Of a stretch of 64,000 bases of DNA, positions 45,663-54,892 are shown piece after piece (the stretch's first letter is position 1; the number at the start of each line of letters is the position of its first letter). The stretch is taken from contig NZ_CBDAQN010000001.1 of the NCBI RefSeq assembly GCF_965199065.1, forward strand, positions 62,001-126,000, written 5' to 3'. Position numbers and translations under genes: made by a program. The notes under the pieces were generated by a model, which worked only from the letters and a program-made list of their open reading frames with translations, made no database searches and was not told where the DNA came from. The stretch is from Acidisoma sp965199065. GTDB lineage: Bacteria; Pseudomonadota; Alphaproteobacteria; Acetobacterales; Acetobacteraceae.

Positions 45663-45724
45663 GGCCTGGACCTCCAGGGCCTGAGCTTCCGCCTCTGACC
45701 TCGAGGTCCTGGCCTTCGAGGCCG
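45663..45724 (+). promoter_or_regulatory. Overlapping hairpins between rpsB and tsf (possible attenuator)
   Basis: GGCCTGGACCTCCAGG at 45663-45678 can pair with CCTCGAGGTCCTGGCC at 45699-45714 at 14 of 16 positions. The same bases can instead fold locally: CCTGGA/TCCAGG on the left (45665-45678), and GGCCT/AGGCC on the right (45711-45723). Two mutually exclusive folds are the logic of an attenuator or processing site setting the S2/EF-Ts ratio. No T-run follows. Confidence 0.4.
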
Positions 45725-45826
45725 GGGCATCGAGGTCACACGTTCGGGCTGACAGAAGCTCGCCAGACTAAGACTGACGGTGGTTTCACCAGCGGTGAGA
45801 CCACCCTAACCGCACGGAGATCGATG

Positions 45827-46756
45827 ATGGCCGAGATCACAGCCGCGTTGGTGAAGGACCTGCGCGAGAAGAGCGGCGCCGGCATGATGGACTGCAAGAA
45901 GGCGCTGATCGCCACGGACGGCGATCTGGATGCGGCGATCGACTGGCTGCGTAAGAAGGGTCTGTCGGCCGCCGCCAAGAAGTCGGGCCGGGTTGCCGCT
46001 GAGGGTCTGATCGGTGTCGCGAGCGCGCCACAGATCGCCGCCATGGTCGAGGTCAACGCCGAGACCGACTTCGTCGCCCGCAACGAGACCTTCCAGGAGT
46101 TCGTCGAGACCGTCGCGCGGATCGCGCTGGAGACCGGCGAGGATGTCGAGGCGATCAAGGCGGCGACGTTCCCGGGCACACAGCACAGCGTGGCCGAACA
46201 GCTGACCCAGATGGTCGCGACCATCGGGGAGAACATGAATATCCGCCGAGTGCGCGTGTTGCGAGTAAAGAGCGGCGTAGTAGCGACATACGTGCACAAA
46301 GTGCTGAAGCCCGGCCTCGGGCAAATTGGCGTGCTGGTCGCGCTGGAAGCGCCGAGCGAGCTCGATGGGCTGGAAATGCTTGGCCGGCAGGTGGGCATGC
46401 ATGTCGCGGCGACGCGGCCCGAGGCGCTCGAGGTCGATGCCGTCGATCCTGCGGCGCTGGCGCGGGAGAGGGAAGTTCTGAGTGAGCAGGCCCGCGCTTC
46501 GGGGAAGAACGAGGCCATCATCGCGAAGATGGTCGAAGGGCGTATCCGCAAATACTACGAGGAAGTGGTCTTGCTGGAGCAGGTCTGGGTGCATGACGGC
46601 GAGAGCCGCGTGCGCGCTGTGGTGTCTAAATCCGGAGCCAATCTGATCGGTTTCGACCGCTTCCAGCTGGGCGAGGGCATCGAGAAGCAGGCCTCGGACT
46701 TTGCCGCGGAAGTGGCAGCGACTGCAGGTGTGAAGCCGCCCGAACCTGAGAAGTGA
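45827..46756 (+). CDS. tsf: Elongation factor Ts
   Basis: A 309-residue guanine-nucleotide exchange factor for EF-Tu. The UBA-like N terminus (AALVKDLREKSGAGMMDCKK, ALIATDGDLDAAIDWLR) and the core TDFVARNETFQEFV are typical. Two core subdomains and a C-terminal KVVSKSGANLIGFDRF-like region (VVSKSGANLIGFDRFQLGEG) are complete. I choose the second of two adjacent ATGs (45827) to give MAEITAAL. The 143 bases after it hold a TATACT box at 46793 but no convincing -35, so pyrH may or may not have its own promoter. Confidence 0.97.
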   Translation: MAEITAALVKDLREKSGAGMMDCKKALIATDGDLDAAIDWLRKKGLSAAAKKSGRVAAEGLIGVASAPQIAAMVEVNAETDFVARNETFQEFVETVARIALETGEDVEAIKAATFPGTQHSVAEQLTQMVATIGENMNIRRVRVLRVKSGVVATYVHKVLKPGLGQIGVLVALEAPSELDGLEMLGRQVGMHVAATRPEALEVDAVDPAALAREREVLSEQARASGKNEAIIAKMVEGRIRKYYEEVVLLEQVWVHDGESRVRAVVSKSGANLIGFDRFQLGEGIEKQASDFAAEVAATAGVKPPEPEK

Positions 46757-46899
46757 CGGGCGCCGGATTGCTCTCGAGCGCTGGGGCTAGGCCTATACTT
46801 GTGGCCGGGGGTCCCTACCTCTAGGGTGCGACCGCCTTAAAAAACCCCACTTTGGAATGGCCTACTCCCAGGCAGCCTGCGACAGACCCCAAGGACACA

Positions 46900-47622
46900 A
46901 TGGACGGTCAGCCACTCTATAAGCGCGTGCTCCTGAAGCTCTCGGGTGAAGCGCTGATGGGACAGTCTCAGTACGGCCTCGATTCAGGGACGGTCAAGCA
47001 GATCGCCCAGGACATCGGCTCTGTCGTCGCGATGGGGGTCGAGGTCTGCGTCGTCATCGGCGGCGGCAACATCTTCCGCGGCGTGCGCGGGGCGGCGGCC
47101 GGAATGGACCGCGCGCAAGCCGATTACATGGGCATGCTGGCGACCGTCATGAACGCTCTGGCGATGCAGAGCGCCCTCGAACTGGCGGGCCTGCCGACAC
47201 GCGTGCAATCCGCGATCCCGATGGCGAGCCTCTGCGAGCCGTACATCCGGCGTCGCGCCCAGCGCCACATGGAGAAGGGGCGCATCGTCATCTTCGCGGC
47301 GGGGACCGGCAACCCGTTCTTCACGACTGACACCGCCGCCGCGCTGCGCGCTGCCGAGATGGGTTGCGAGGCGCTGCTCAAAGGCACCCAGGTGGATGGC
47401 GTCTATTCTGCGGATCCGCATAAGGTTGCGGAGGCGATACGATACGAGACGCTGACCTACCTGGAAGTTCTGTCGCAGGATCTGGCCGTGATGGACGCGG
47501 CCGCCATCAGTCTGGCGCGGGAGAGCCAGCTGCCGATCCTGGTCTTCAACCTTCATCGCCAAGGGGCTTTCGCGTCCGCGATGCGTGGTGAAGGCGCCTA
47601 TACGATCATACGCGACGCTTGA
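46900..47622 (+). CDS. pyrH: Uridylate kinase
   Basis: A 240-residue hexameric bacterial UMP kinase of the amino acid kinase fold. Signatures are YKRVLLKLSGEALMG, VCVVIGGGNIFRGVRG, and GTGNPFFTTDTAAALRA. It makes UDP for RNA and cell wall precursors and is inhibited by UTP in the family. The start is ATG 46900 (MDGQPLYKRVL), eight bases after AAGGA; a frame extending 16 codons upstream has no homology. It lies 15 bases from frr, as in most bacteria. Confidence 0.97.
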   Translation: MDGQPLYKRVLLKLSGEALMGQSQYGLDSGTVKQIAQDIGSVVAMGVEVCVVIGGGNIFRGVRGAAAGMDRAQADYMGMLATVMNALAMQSALELAGLPTRVQSAIPMASLCEPYIRRRAQRHMEKGRIVIFAAGTGNPFFTTDTAAALRAAEMGCEALLKGTQVDGVYSADPHKVAEAIRYETLTYLEVLSQDLAVMDAAAISLARESQLPILVFNLHRQGAFASAMRGEGAYTIIRDA

Positions 47623-47636
47623 TGCAGGAGGGGCCC

Positions 47637-48203
47637 GTGCCCGCTGACTTGAACGCTCTGAAGCAGGATCTGACCCGCCGGATGGACGGCGCGCTCGAGA
47701 CGTTGCGCAAGGATCACAGTGGCCTGAGGACCGGCCGCGCCAGCCCCGCATTGCTTGAGCCGGTGCGCGTCGAGGCCTACGGAACCGTCACCCCGCTCAC
47801 GCAGGTCGGCACCATCGCGGTGCCTGAAGCGCGGATGATTACGGTCCAGGTCTGGGACCGCAGTCTGGTCAATGCGGTCGTTGCCGCGATACGTGACTCC
47901 GGGCTTGGCCTCAACCCCGGGGCGGATGGGCAGATCGTGCGCGTGCCAATCCCGCAGCTGACGGCCGAGCGGCGTGCCGAACTCGCCAAGGCCGCCAGCC
48001 GCTACGCGGAAAACGCCCGGATCGCCGTTCGCGGCGTGCGCCGGGATGGGATGGAGCAGATCAAGGCCCTTGAGAAAAAGAGCGAGATCAGCAAGGACGA
48101 GGCTGAGGACTGGTCGACCGATGTACAGAAGCTTACCGATTCCTTCGTCAAGAGGATCGATGAGGTGTCGGCCGAGAAAGAGCGCGAAATCCGCCAGGTA
48201 TGA
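47637..48203 (+). CDS. frr: Ribosome recycling factor
   Basis: A 188-residue factor that splits post-termination ribosomes with EF-G. The long three-helix bundle is evident (RRMDGALETLRKDHSGLRTG, then RASPALLEPVRVEAYG), with the hinge domain VGTIAVPEARMITVQVWDRS and the C-terminal helix EDWSTDVQKLTDSFVKRIDE. I start at GTG 47637 because AGGAGGGG lies four bases before it and the length then matches the usual 185; an ATG at 47622 would place that Shine-Dalgarno inside the gene. Confidence 0.96.
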   Translation: MPADLNALKQDLTRRMDGALETLRKDHSGLRTGRASPALLEPVRVEAYGTVTPLTQVGTIAVPEARMITVQVWDRSLVNAVVAAIRDSGLGLNPGADGQIVRVPIPQLTAERRAELAKAASRYAENARIAVRGVRRDGMEQIKALEKKSEISKDEAEDWSTDVQKLTDSFVKRIDEVSAEKEREIRQV

Positions 48204-48215
48204 GATTGGGCATCG

Positions 48216-48998
48216 ATGAACAGCGCTGTGGCCTCTGACAGGGCCGCCTTACTTCTGGGTGCCGAAGAGGCGCGCACGAAGACCTCTGGCGGCTCTGGCA
48301 TCCCGCGCCACGTGGCGCTGATCATGGATGGCAACGGTAGATGGGCGAAGGCACGTGGACTGCCGCGGGTCGCTGGGCATCGTGCCGGAGCGAAGGCCGT
48401 TCGCCGCTGCATCGAGGCCGCCATCGACCACGGTGTCGAGTGGCTGACGCTCTTTGCCTTCAGTAGCGAGAACTGGCGGCGGCCGGCCGGCGAGGTGATC
48501 GAGCTGACCAGCCTGTTGCGCCAATATCTCCGGAGCGAACTGGCCGAACTGGCGGCGAACGGAGTGTGCTTTCGCGTCATCGGCGATCGCATGCGTTTCT
48601 CGCCAGAACTACGCGCCGAGTTCGAGAAGGCCGAGCGGCAAACCGCCGGCAATCGGCGATTGAACCTCACCGTGGCGCTCTCCTATGGCGGACGCGGCGA
48701 AATCCTGGCGGCGGCTCAAGCGGCGGCCCGCGCGGCGCAGAATGGATCCCTCGATGTGGAGGCTATGGACGAAGCCGGGTTCGCCCGTTTTCTGTCTACC
48801 GCAACCATGCCCGATCCGGACCTCCTGATCCGCACGAGCGGCGAGCAGCGTCTGTCGAACTTTCTGCTTTGGCAATGCGCGTATGCCGAACTCGTGTTCC
48901 TGGATGTGCTCTGGCCGGATTTCGGCGCTGAGAACCTTGCGGCTGCTCTGGCGGAGTATGGTCGGCGGGAGCGCCGCTATGGTGCCTGCGTCGGCTGA
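48216..48998 (+). CDS. uppS: Undecaprenyl-diphosphate synthase (cis-prenyltransferase)
   Basis: A 260-residue enzyme that elongates farnesyl diphosphate to C55 undecaprenyl diphosphate for peptidoglycan and O-antigen carriers. Catalytic Asp38 lies in HVALIMDGNGRWAKARGL, followed by GHRAGAKAVRR, LTLFAFSSENWRRP and the C-terminal DLLIRTSGEQRLSNFLLWQ, all invariant blocks. An N-terminal extension of about 28 residues precedes the family start. It overlaps cdsA by 20 bases. Confidence 0.96.
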   Translation: MNSAVASDRAALLLGAEEARTKTSGGSGIPRHVALIMDGNGRWAKARGLPRVAGHRAGAKAVRRCIEAAIDHGVEWLTLFAFSSENWRRPAGEVIELTSLLRQYLRSELAELAANGVCFRVIGDRMRFSPELRAEFEKAERQTAGNRRLNLTVALSYGGRGEILAAAQAAARAAQNGSLDVEAMDEAGFARFLSTATMPDPDLLIRTSGEQRLSNFLLWQCAYAELVFLDVLWPDFGAENLAAALAEYGRRERRYGACVG

Positions 48999-49908
48999 AC
49001 CTCCTCCGGGTGGAGCGCCGCCGCCTGAACCTCGCGAGGCTGCGGGGCGTCTGCCCGCTTCGATGAGCGAGCCAGGAGTACAGGCGACCCCCGCTAGATC
49101 AGCTCGGTGGGGCGACCTTCGCAAGCGCGTGGGCTCCGCCGTCTTGCTGGCGCCGTTGGCCCTTGCGTGCCTCTGGCTCGGCAAGGGGCCATGGGCGGTT
49201 CTCATCGCGATCGGTGCCGCCGGCTGTGCGGCTGAGTGGGCCGGCATGTGCCGAACCCGTTCACTGGCGTGGCCGTTCATTCTCCTGCCCTTCGGCATGG
49301 CAGTCGTCCCGCTTGCGGCGTTTCTCGTGGGGGGCGCCTGGGCGCTGATCCTCGCCGGTTGCCTCGCCATCATCGGCTGGTGGCTGTTCGGCCATGATCG
49401 CCGTGCCGCATGGCTCGCCGCCGGATTTGCTTATCTGGCGCCCGCGGCGGTCGCACTCGTGCGGCTGAGACACGTCCACCTCGTCGGTCGCTGGGACATG
49501 CTGTTCCTCGTGCTCGTGATATGGGCCAGCGATATCGGCGCTTATCTCGTTGGTCGCCTGGTTGGCGGGCCGAAGCTCGCGCCGGCTATATCGCCGGGCA
49601 AGACCTGGTCGGGCGCCATCGGGGGCCTGGTCGCCGCGGGCCTCGTAGGGTCGGGTGTCGCTGTCTGGGCAGGAGGCCGCCTGCCGTTGGCGCATTGCGT
49701 GACGATCGCCGTCGTCCTCGGGATGGCTTCCCAGATCGGCGATTTGCTGGAAAGCTGGCTCAAGCGTCAGTTCGGGGTCAAGGATTCGGGCCGCTCGATC
49801 CCCGGTCATGGCGGTCTGCTCGACCGGCTGGACGGCATGCTAACGGCAGCGCCGACCGCCGCAGTGGTAGCAGTCGCGACGGGGGGAGGAATGTTGCTTT
49901 GGCAATGA
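48979..49908 (+). CDS. cdsA: Phosphatidate cytidylyltransferase
   Basis: A 309-residue membrane enzyme making CDP-diacylglycerol, the branch point of phospholipid synthesis. About eight helices follow a Pro-rich, soluble N terminus of about 50 residues. The C-terminal signature ISPGKTWSGAIGGLVAAG and KRQFGVKDSGRSIPGHGGLL, DRLDG holds the metal-binding Asp residues. I start at ATG 48979, seven bases after GGGAG and overlapping uppS; ATG 49063 is a later option. The stop overlaps the dxr ATG by four bases. Confidence 0.95.
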   Translation: MVPASAEPPPGGAPPPEPREAAGRLPASMSEPGVQATPARSARWGDLRKRVGSAVLLAPLALACLWLGKGPWAVLIAIGAAGCAAEWAGMCRTRSLAWPFILLPFGMAVVPLAAFLVGGAWALILAGCLAIIGWWLFGHDRRAAWLAAGFAYLAPAAVALVRLRHVHLVGRWDMLFLVLVIWASDIGAYLVGRLVGGPKLAPAISPGKTWSGAIGGLVAAGLVGSGVAVWAGGRLPLAHCVTIAVVLGMASQIGDLLESWLKRQFGVKDSGRSIPGHGGLLDRLDGMLTAAPTAAVVAVATGGGMLLWQ

Positions 49909-51062
49909 AAACAATCAGTATCCTGGGGAGCACCGGGAGCGTCGGCACCCAGACGCTTGATCTCATCCTCGCTGAACCTGAACGGTACCGGGTCCGGGCT
50001 CTGGTTGGAGGGCGCAATGTGGCGCTGCTCGCGGAGCAGGCGAAGCGCTGCCGGGCCGAGATCGCCGTCATCCATGATCAAGACGGGCTTGCCGCACTAC
50101 GCTCGGCGCTCGCGGGAACAGGTATCCGCTCCGCTGCCGGCGTCGATGCCGTGCGCGAAGCAGCGGCGATGCCAGCCGACTGGACGATGGCGTCGATCAT
50201 GGGCATGGCAGGTTTGCATCCGACGCTCGCCGCTATCCGCCGTGGCGGCGCCATCGCCTTCGCGAACAAAGAGGTTCTCGTTTCAGCCGGCGACATCATG
50301 ATGGACGCCGTGGCAGCGGCGGGAGCGTGCCTTCTGCCGGTCGATTCCGAGCACAACGCGATCTTCCAGTGTCTGGAAACGCATAATCGGAGCGCTGTCG
50401 AACGCATCATCCTGACCGCGTCGGGTGGTCCCTTCAGGCAGACGAGCCGTGAACTTATGACCACGATCACGCCCGAGGCGGCGCTGCGCCATCCCGTCTG
50501 GTCGATGGGCGCAAAGATCAGCATCGACTCCGCCACAATGATGAACAAGGGGCTGGAGGTCATCGAGGCTGCGCGGCTGTTCGGCCTGCCCAGCGAAGCG
50601 GTGGAGGTACTGATCCACCCGCAATCGGTCGTCCACGGCATCGTTTGTTACTCGGACGGGAGTATGCTGGCGCAAATGGGAGCGCCCGACATGCATATAC
50701 CCGTCGCCCACGCGCTCGGCTGGCCCGATCGGCTGACAACGAGTGCGAAACGCCTGGACCTTACCAGCCTGGCGAAGCTCGAGTTCAGTCCGCCGGACAT
50801 GGTGCGGTTTCCGGCGCTCCGTGTTGCGCGCGAGGTCTTGGCCTCAGGGGGCGCGGCGCCCGCAATCATGAATGCGGCGAACGAGATCGCCGTGGCGGCT
50901 TTTCTGGCCCGCCGGATCGGCTTCCTTGATATTGTTGGCACCGTCGAGGCGGTGCTCGATCGTCTTGGCTCCCCGCCGGCCGAAGATCTCGAGAGCATCA
51001 TCGCCTTCGACGCGGCTGCCCGGCAGGCGGCGGACGCGATGATCCTTTCCCGCGCCGCCTGA
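49905..51062 (+). CDS. dxr: 1-deoxy-D-xylulose 5-phosphate reductoisomerase
   Basis: A 385-residue enzyme of the MEP isoprenoid pathway making MEP with NADPH, the target of fosmidomycin. The NADPH motif is GSTGSVGTQTLDLI; catalytic and metal residues sit in LLPVDSEHNAIFQCL, TASGGPFR, IDSATMMNKGLEVIEA and HPQSVVHG. The length is the family norm. Its ATG overlaps the cdsA stop by four bases, so uppS, cdsA and dxr are translationally linked: isoprenoid precursor, lipid and carrier synthesis. Confidence 0.97.
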   Translation: MKTISILGSTGSVGTQTLDLILAEPERYRVRALVGGRNVALLAEQAKRCRAEIAVIHDQDGLAALRSALAGTGIRSAAGVDAVREAAAMPADWTMASIMGMAGLHPTLAAIRRGGAIAFANKEVLVSAGDIMMDAVAAAGACLLPVDSEHNAIFQCLETHNRSAVERIILTASGGPFRQTSRELMTTITPEAALRHPVWSMGAKISIDSATMMNKGLEVIEAARLFGLPSEAVEVLIHPQSVVHGIVCYSDGSMLAQMGAPDMHIPVAHALGWPDRLTTSAKRLDLTSLAKLEFSPPDMVRFPALRVAREVLASGGAAPAIMNAANEIAVAAFLARRIGFLDIVGTVEAVLDRLGSPPAEDLESIIAFDAAARQAADAMILSRAA

Positions 51063-51124
51063 CGGCGGCTCCACGATGCCGGGTCGCTGGCGGTGGCCCG
51101 GCCAAACCGATAGAAGCCGGATTT

Positions 51125-52237
51125 ATGCACGACCTTATCGACCTGCTTCGCACCCTCGTTTCCTTCGCCGTCGTTCTCGGTGTCCTCGTCTTCGTTCATG
51201 AGATGGGCCATTACCTGGCCGCGCGCTGGCGCGGCGTGCATGTGGAAACCTTCTCGATCGGGTTCGGCCAGTCCCTGGCGCGGTGGACCGACCGGCGGGG
51301 CACCGTTTGGAAGCTCGCCTGGATTCCCCTCGGCGGGTACGTGAAGCTGCATGGGCAGGAACGTCCGCAGGATGCGACGGCCGAGGAACGGGCGGCCTGG
51401 CAGAACGGGCGCACCTTTCACGAGAAGTCGGTCTGGTCCCGCATGATCGTCATCGCAGCCGGACCGGTCGCCAATTTTGTGCTGGCGGCGGTGCTTTTCA
51501 TCGGGCTGTTCATGACGGTTGGGAAGCCGGTGCCCGAGCCGGTCATCGGCCGCATCATGCCGAATACGGTCGCCGCCAGCGCCAACCTCAAGCCAGGCGA
51601 CCTGATCGAGAGCATTGCCGGGGTGCCGGTCAAGACCTTCGCTGAGGTGCAGCAGCAGGTCGCACCCAACCCCGGCAAGGATGTACCGCTCACCGTTCTT
51701 CGCGGGCACGACGCGATCCTGCTGCGCCTGAAGATCGGCAGCACGTCAGACGGTCATGGGGGGACGCGAGGCGTTCTCGGCATCATGGAAGGCGCACCGA
51801 CCTTCGAACGCCTTGGACCGGCTGGTGCCGTGGTTCAGGGGATGAACGAAACCTGGACGGTCGGCCGCGAGACCCTGAACGGCCTGTGGCAGATCGTCGC
51901 CCACCGGACCGGGCTCAACGAGTTGGGCGGTCCGCTACGCATTGCCTCCCTCTCTGGCCAGGTGGCGGCGCTCGGAATAGCCAGCCTCGTTTCGTTCATT
52001 GCCGTGCTCTCGGTCAACCTCGGCCTGATCAACCTCTTTCCGATTCCCGTGCTCGACGGCGGGCACCTCCTATTCTATCTCGCGGAGGCGATCCGCGGAC
52101 GGCCGATTTCGGCACGAACGCAGGAATACGGTTTCCGCGCCGGCTTCGCGCTGCTGCTGTGTCTGTTTGTGTTTGCGACGTGGAATGACGTGAACCAGCT
52201 GGGGTTTGTTCGCTGGGTGACGCAACACGTCGGATGA
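51125..52237 (+). CDS. rseP: Site-2 zinc metalloprotease RseP
   Basis: A 370-residue intramembrane protease. Zinc ligands His25 and His29 with Glu26 lie in FVHEMGHYLAARW in the first helix; the third ligand Asp is in LFPIPVLDGGHL near the C terminus. One PDZ domain is seen between (about 130-215, FAEVQQQVAPNPGKDVPLTV); E. coli RseP has two, so this is the shorter alphaproteobacterial form. It cleaves anti-sigma factors and leftover signal peptides in the family. It is located just before bamA as is usual. Confidence 0.95.
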   Translation: MHDLIDLLRTLVSFAVVLGVLVFVHEMGHYLAARWRGVHVETFSIGFGQSLARWTDRRGTVWKLAWIPLGGYVKLHGQERPQDATAEERAAWQNGRTFHEKSVWSRMIVIAAGPVANFVLAAVLFIGLFMTVGKPVPEPVIGRIMPNTVAASANLKPGDLIESIAGVPVKTFAEVQQQVAPNPGKDVPLTVLRGHDAILLRLKIGSTSDGHGGTRGVLGIMEGAPTFERLGPAGAVVQGMNETWTVGRETLNGLWQIVAHRTGLNELGGPLRIASLSGQVAALGIASLVSFIAVLSVNLGLINLFPIPVLDGGHLLFYLAEAIRGRPISARTQEYGFRAGFALLLCLFVFATWNDVNQLGFVRWVTQHVG

Positions 52238-52506
52238 CGTAAGGAAGTGCCGGTAACAAGCCGGTGAGAAAGCCCTTGCCGCGACATCGATCCCTGAGAT
52301 AGGGCAAAACCGGCGGAAGGGTCCGTTCCTGTCGCGCAGGTTTTGTTGGTCTATCAAAGGGCTACAAAGCGTCATAAACGTCGCCTGCCGCGGCGTAATG
52401 CTTCCGGCGGCGCGCCCGATCTTCGGCCGCTGGACTTTCTGCCTGCTTGGCCACCGGCCCGGCTCTGCTGATCGGCCCCGTGCCGGAACTAAGGGAGACG
52501 CGTTCT

Positions 52507-54858
52507 TTGCTTCGCACTCGTGCTGCGCTGCTCGCAACAGCCTGCCTTCTGCCCGCGCTCGTCCCCGGTGCAGCCTCGTCTCAGGCGCTGACGCGCCACC
52601 ACCATCGTCCCGCGAACGGCGGTTCCACGCCCATACCATCCGGCAACACGGTCCAGGGGATCATTGTTCGCGGCAACCATCGCATCGAAGCCGGGACGAT
52701 CGAGTCATACATGCTTTTGTCGCCTGGGGATCAGTTCGACCAGAAGCTGATCGACCAGAGCCTCAAGACGCTATATGCGACCGGCCTCTTTAAGAATGTG
52801 TCGATCACGCGTGTCGGCAATAATCTACTCGTCCAGGTAAGCGAGAATCCGGTCATCGCGCAGGTTGCGTTCGAGGGCAACCACGAGATCGTGAACAAGG
52901 ACCTACAGGCCATCGTGTCGGCTCGTCCGAACTCCGTCTACACGCCCGAAGCGGCAGAGGCCGACCGGCAGGCGATCCTCGATGCTTACGCGCGGAAAGG
53001 GTATTACTCCACGACGGTCGTTCCGCAGATCATCCAGCTGCCCGAAAACCGTGTGAACCTCGTCTTCAAGATCCATGATGGCAAGGCGACGTTCATCAGC
53101 CGCATCACCTTTGTCGGCAACGAACATTATAGCGAAGGCACGTTGCGCGATGTCATCAGCAGCCGTCAGAGCGCCTGGTGGCGCTTCTTGTCGAGCAGCG
53201 ACTCCTACGATCCAAGCCGTGTAGGGCTCGACCAGGATCTACTGCGCCGCTTCTACCTGCGCAGCGGATACCCGGATTTCCAGCTGCTCAACACAGAGGC
53301 CGAGCTGGCGCCCGATCGCTCCTCTTTCTATCTGACCTTCGTCCTGAAAGAAGGCCCGCGCTACCGCGTTGGTAATGTCGCCATCGTCTCGCATCTTCGC
53401 CATCTGGATGGCGCGAGTTTGAACGACGACCTGCAGCTTGCGCGGGGAGACTGGTACAACGGCGACGCGATCACCCAGACGGTCCAGGCGATCAGCCGCG
53501 ACGTCCAGGGGCGCGGCTTCGCGTTCGTCCAAGTGACGCCGATCCAGACGAAACGGATCAACGCCCGCGGACAGCATGTCGTCGACCTGACCTTCGACAT
53601 CACCGAAGGACCGCGCGTCTTCGTCGAGCGCATCGAGATCACCGGCAACAGCCGCACCGAGGACAAGGTGATCCGGCGCGAATTCCAGCTGGCCGAAGGC
53701 GACGCGTTCAACGCGGAGGCGATAAAGCAGTCGAGACAGCGCCTGCAGGAGCTGCAGTACTTTAAGAACGTCGACATGAACACGGAGCCCGGATCGGCGC
53801 CTGACAAGATCGTCCTCACGACGAACGTGCAGGAAGAAGCGACCGGCTCCTTTACCATCGGCGGCGGCTATTCGACCGATGACGGCGCGCTCATCGACCT
53901 CGGCCTCAACGAGAAGAACCTGATCGGCACGGGTATCGATGCCGGCATCACCGGCGTTCTGGCGCAGCGGGCGAGCCAGGTCGACCTGTCCGTGACCGAT
54001 CCCTACTTCCTCGACCGCAACCTGCTGCTGGGCGGCGAGCTGTTCGATACCACGAACAACAACCTCGACATCTCGCAGTATGAGGAGAGCCGGACGGGCT
54101 TTACCATCCGCACCGGCTACGCCTTCAACAATTTCCTGTCGCAAACGATCAACTACTCGCTGGTGGATCGCGATGTCTTCGACGTGCAGTCGGATGCGAG
54201 CCTTTACGTGAAGAACGAGTCCGGCTGGTCGCTGCTCTCGCAGGTCGGGCAGACCATCACCCTCGACCATCGGGACAGCACGCTCGACCCGCACAGTGGC
54301 TATATCCTGCGCCTCGGGACGGATGTCGCGGGTTTGGGAGGGAATTCCGACTATGTCCGCTTCAAGGTCGACGCGGGATACTACATTCCGCTCGACTATT
54401 TCAGCGGCGACCACAATTGGAGCATCGCGTTGCGCGCCGGCGCCGGCTACCTCTACCGGTACGGCGGCATGAACTACATCATCGACAACTTCTTCCTCGG
54501 CGGCGAGAACATGCGCGGCTTCCAGGAGGGCGGCGCCGGCCCGCACGACGTGGCAACAGGCGACAGCCTCGGTGGCAACACCATCGTCACCGGCACCGCG
54601 GAGCTGCACTTCCCGCTGCCGATCTCCCCGGATATCGGGCTTTCAGGCCGCGTCTTCACCGATGTCGGAACCCTCTTCGGGGTTCAGGACGAATTCGGCC
54701 CAGTGTACAACTACCATGGGCCGCGTGTATCGGTGGGTGTCGGCTTCTCGTGGAACACGCCGTTCGGTCTCATCAACATCGACCTCGCCGACCCGATCGT
54801 CAAATACACCGATGACCAAACCCAGATTTTCCGGTTTGGCTTCGGCACAAGCTTCTGA
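52507..54858 (+). CDS. bamA: Outer-membrane protein assembly factor BamA
   Basis: A 783-residue Omp85 protein that inserts beta-barrels into the outer membrane. Signal peptide to ASSQA, five POTRA domains (about 40-440) and a C-terminal 16-strand barrel ending in Phe (FGFGTSF). The barrel holds the VRGF/Y-type lid motif as MRGFQEGGAGP, where the Arg is conserved. I start at TTG 52507, nine bases after GGGAG, because it gives a clean signal peptide (LRTRAALLATACLLPALVPG); TTG 52447 would bury it. The 269 bases before it may hold a promoter, but I cannot place one. Confidence 0.95.
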   Translation: MLRTRAALLATACLLPALVPGAASSQALTRHHHRPANGGSTPIPSGNTVQGIIVRGNHRIEAGTIESYMLLSPGDQFDQKLIDQSLKTLYATGLFKNVSITRVGNNLLVQVSENPVIAQVAFEGNHEIVNKDLQAIVSARPNSVYTPEAAEADRQAILDAYARKGYYSTTVVPQIIQLPENRVNLVFKIHDGKATFISRITFVGNEHYSEGTLRDVISSRQSAWWRFLSSSDSYDPSRVGLDQDLLRRFYLRSGYPDFQLLNTEAELAPDRSSFYLTFVLKEGPRYRVGNVAIVSHLRHLDGASLNDDLQLARGDWYNGDAITQTVQAISRDVQGRGFAFVQVTPIQTKRINARGQHVVDLTFDITEGPRVFVERIEITGNSRTEDKVIRREFQLAEGDAFNAEAIKQSRQRLQELQYFKNVDMNTEPGSAPDKIVLTTNVQEEATGSFTIGGGYSTDDGALIDLGLNEKNLIGTGIDAGITGVLAQRASQVDLSVTDPYFLDRNLLLGGELFDTTNNNLDISQYEESRTGFTIRTGYAFNNFLSQTINYSLVDRDVFDVQSDASLYVKNESGWSLLSQVGQTITLDHRDSTLDPHSGYILRLGTDVAGLGGNSDYVRFKVDAGYYIPLDYFSGDHNWSIALRAGAGYLYRYGGMNYIIDNFFLGGENMRGFQEGGAGPHDVATGDSLGGNTIVTGTAELHFPLPISPDIGLSGRVFTDVGTLFGVQDEFGPVYNYHGPRVSVGVGFSWNTPFGLINIDLADPIVKYTDDQTQIFRFGFGTSF

Positions 54859-54892
54859 ATCAATCCGGCTCCGGTACAAGGTTACATCGCCC

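Noticed and set aside
46768..46798. A pyrH promoter with TTGCTC and TATACT
   Set aside because: The spacer is 20 bases, too long for a normal sigma-70 promoter.
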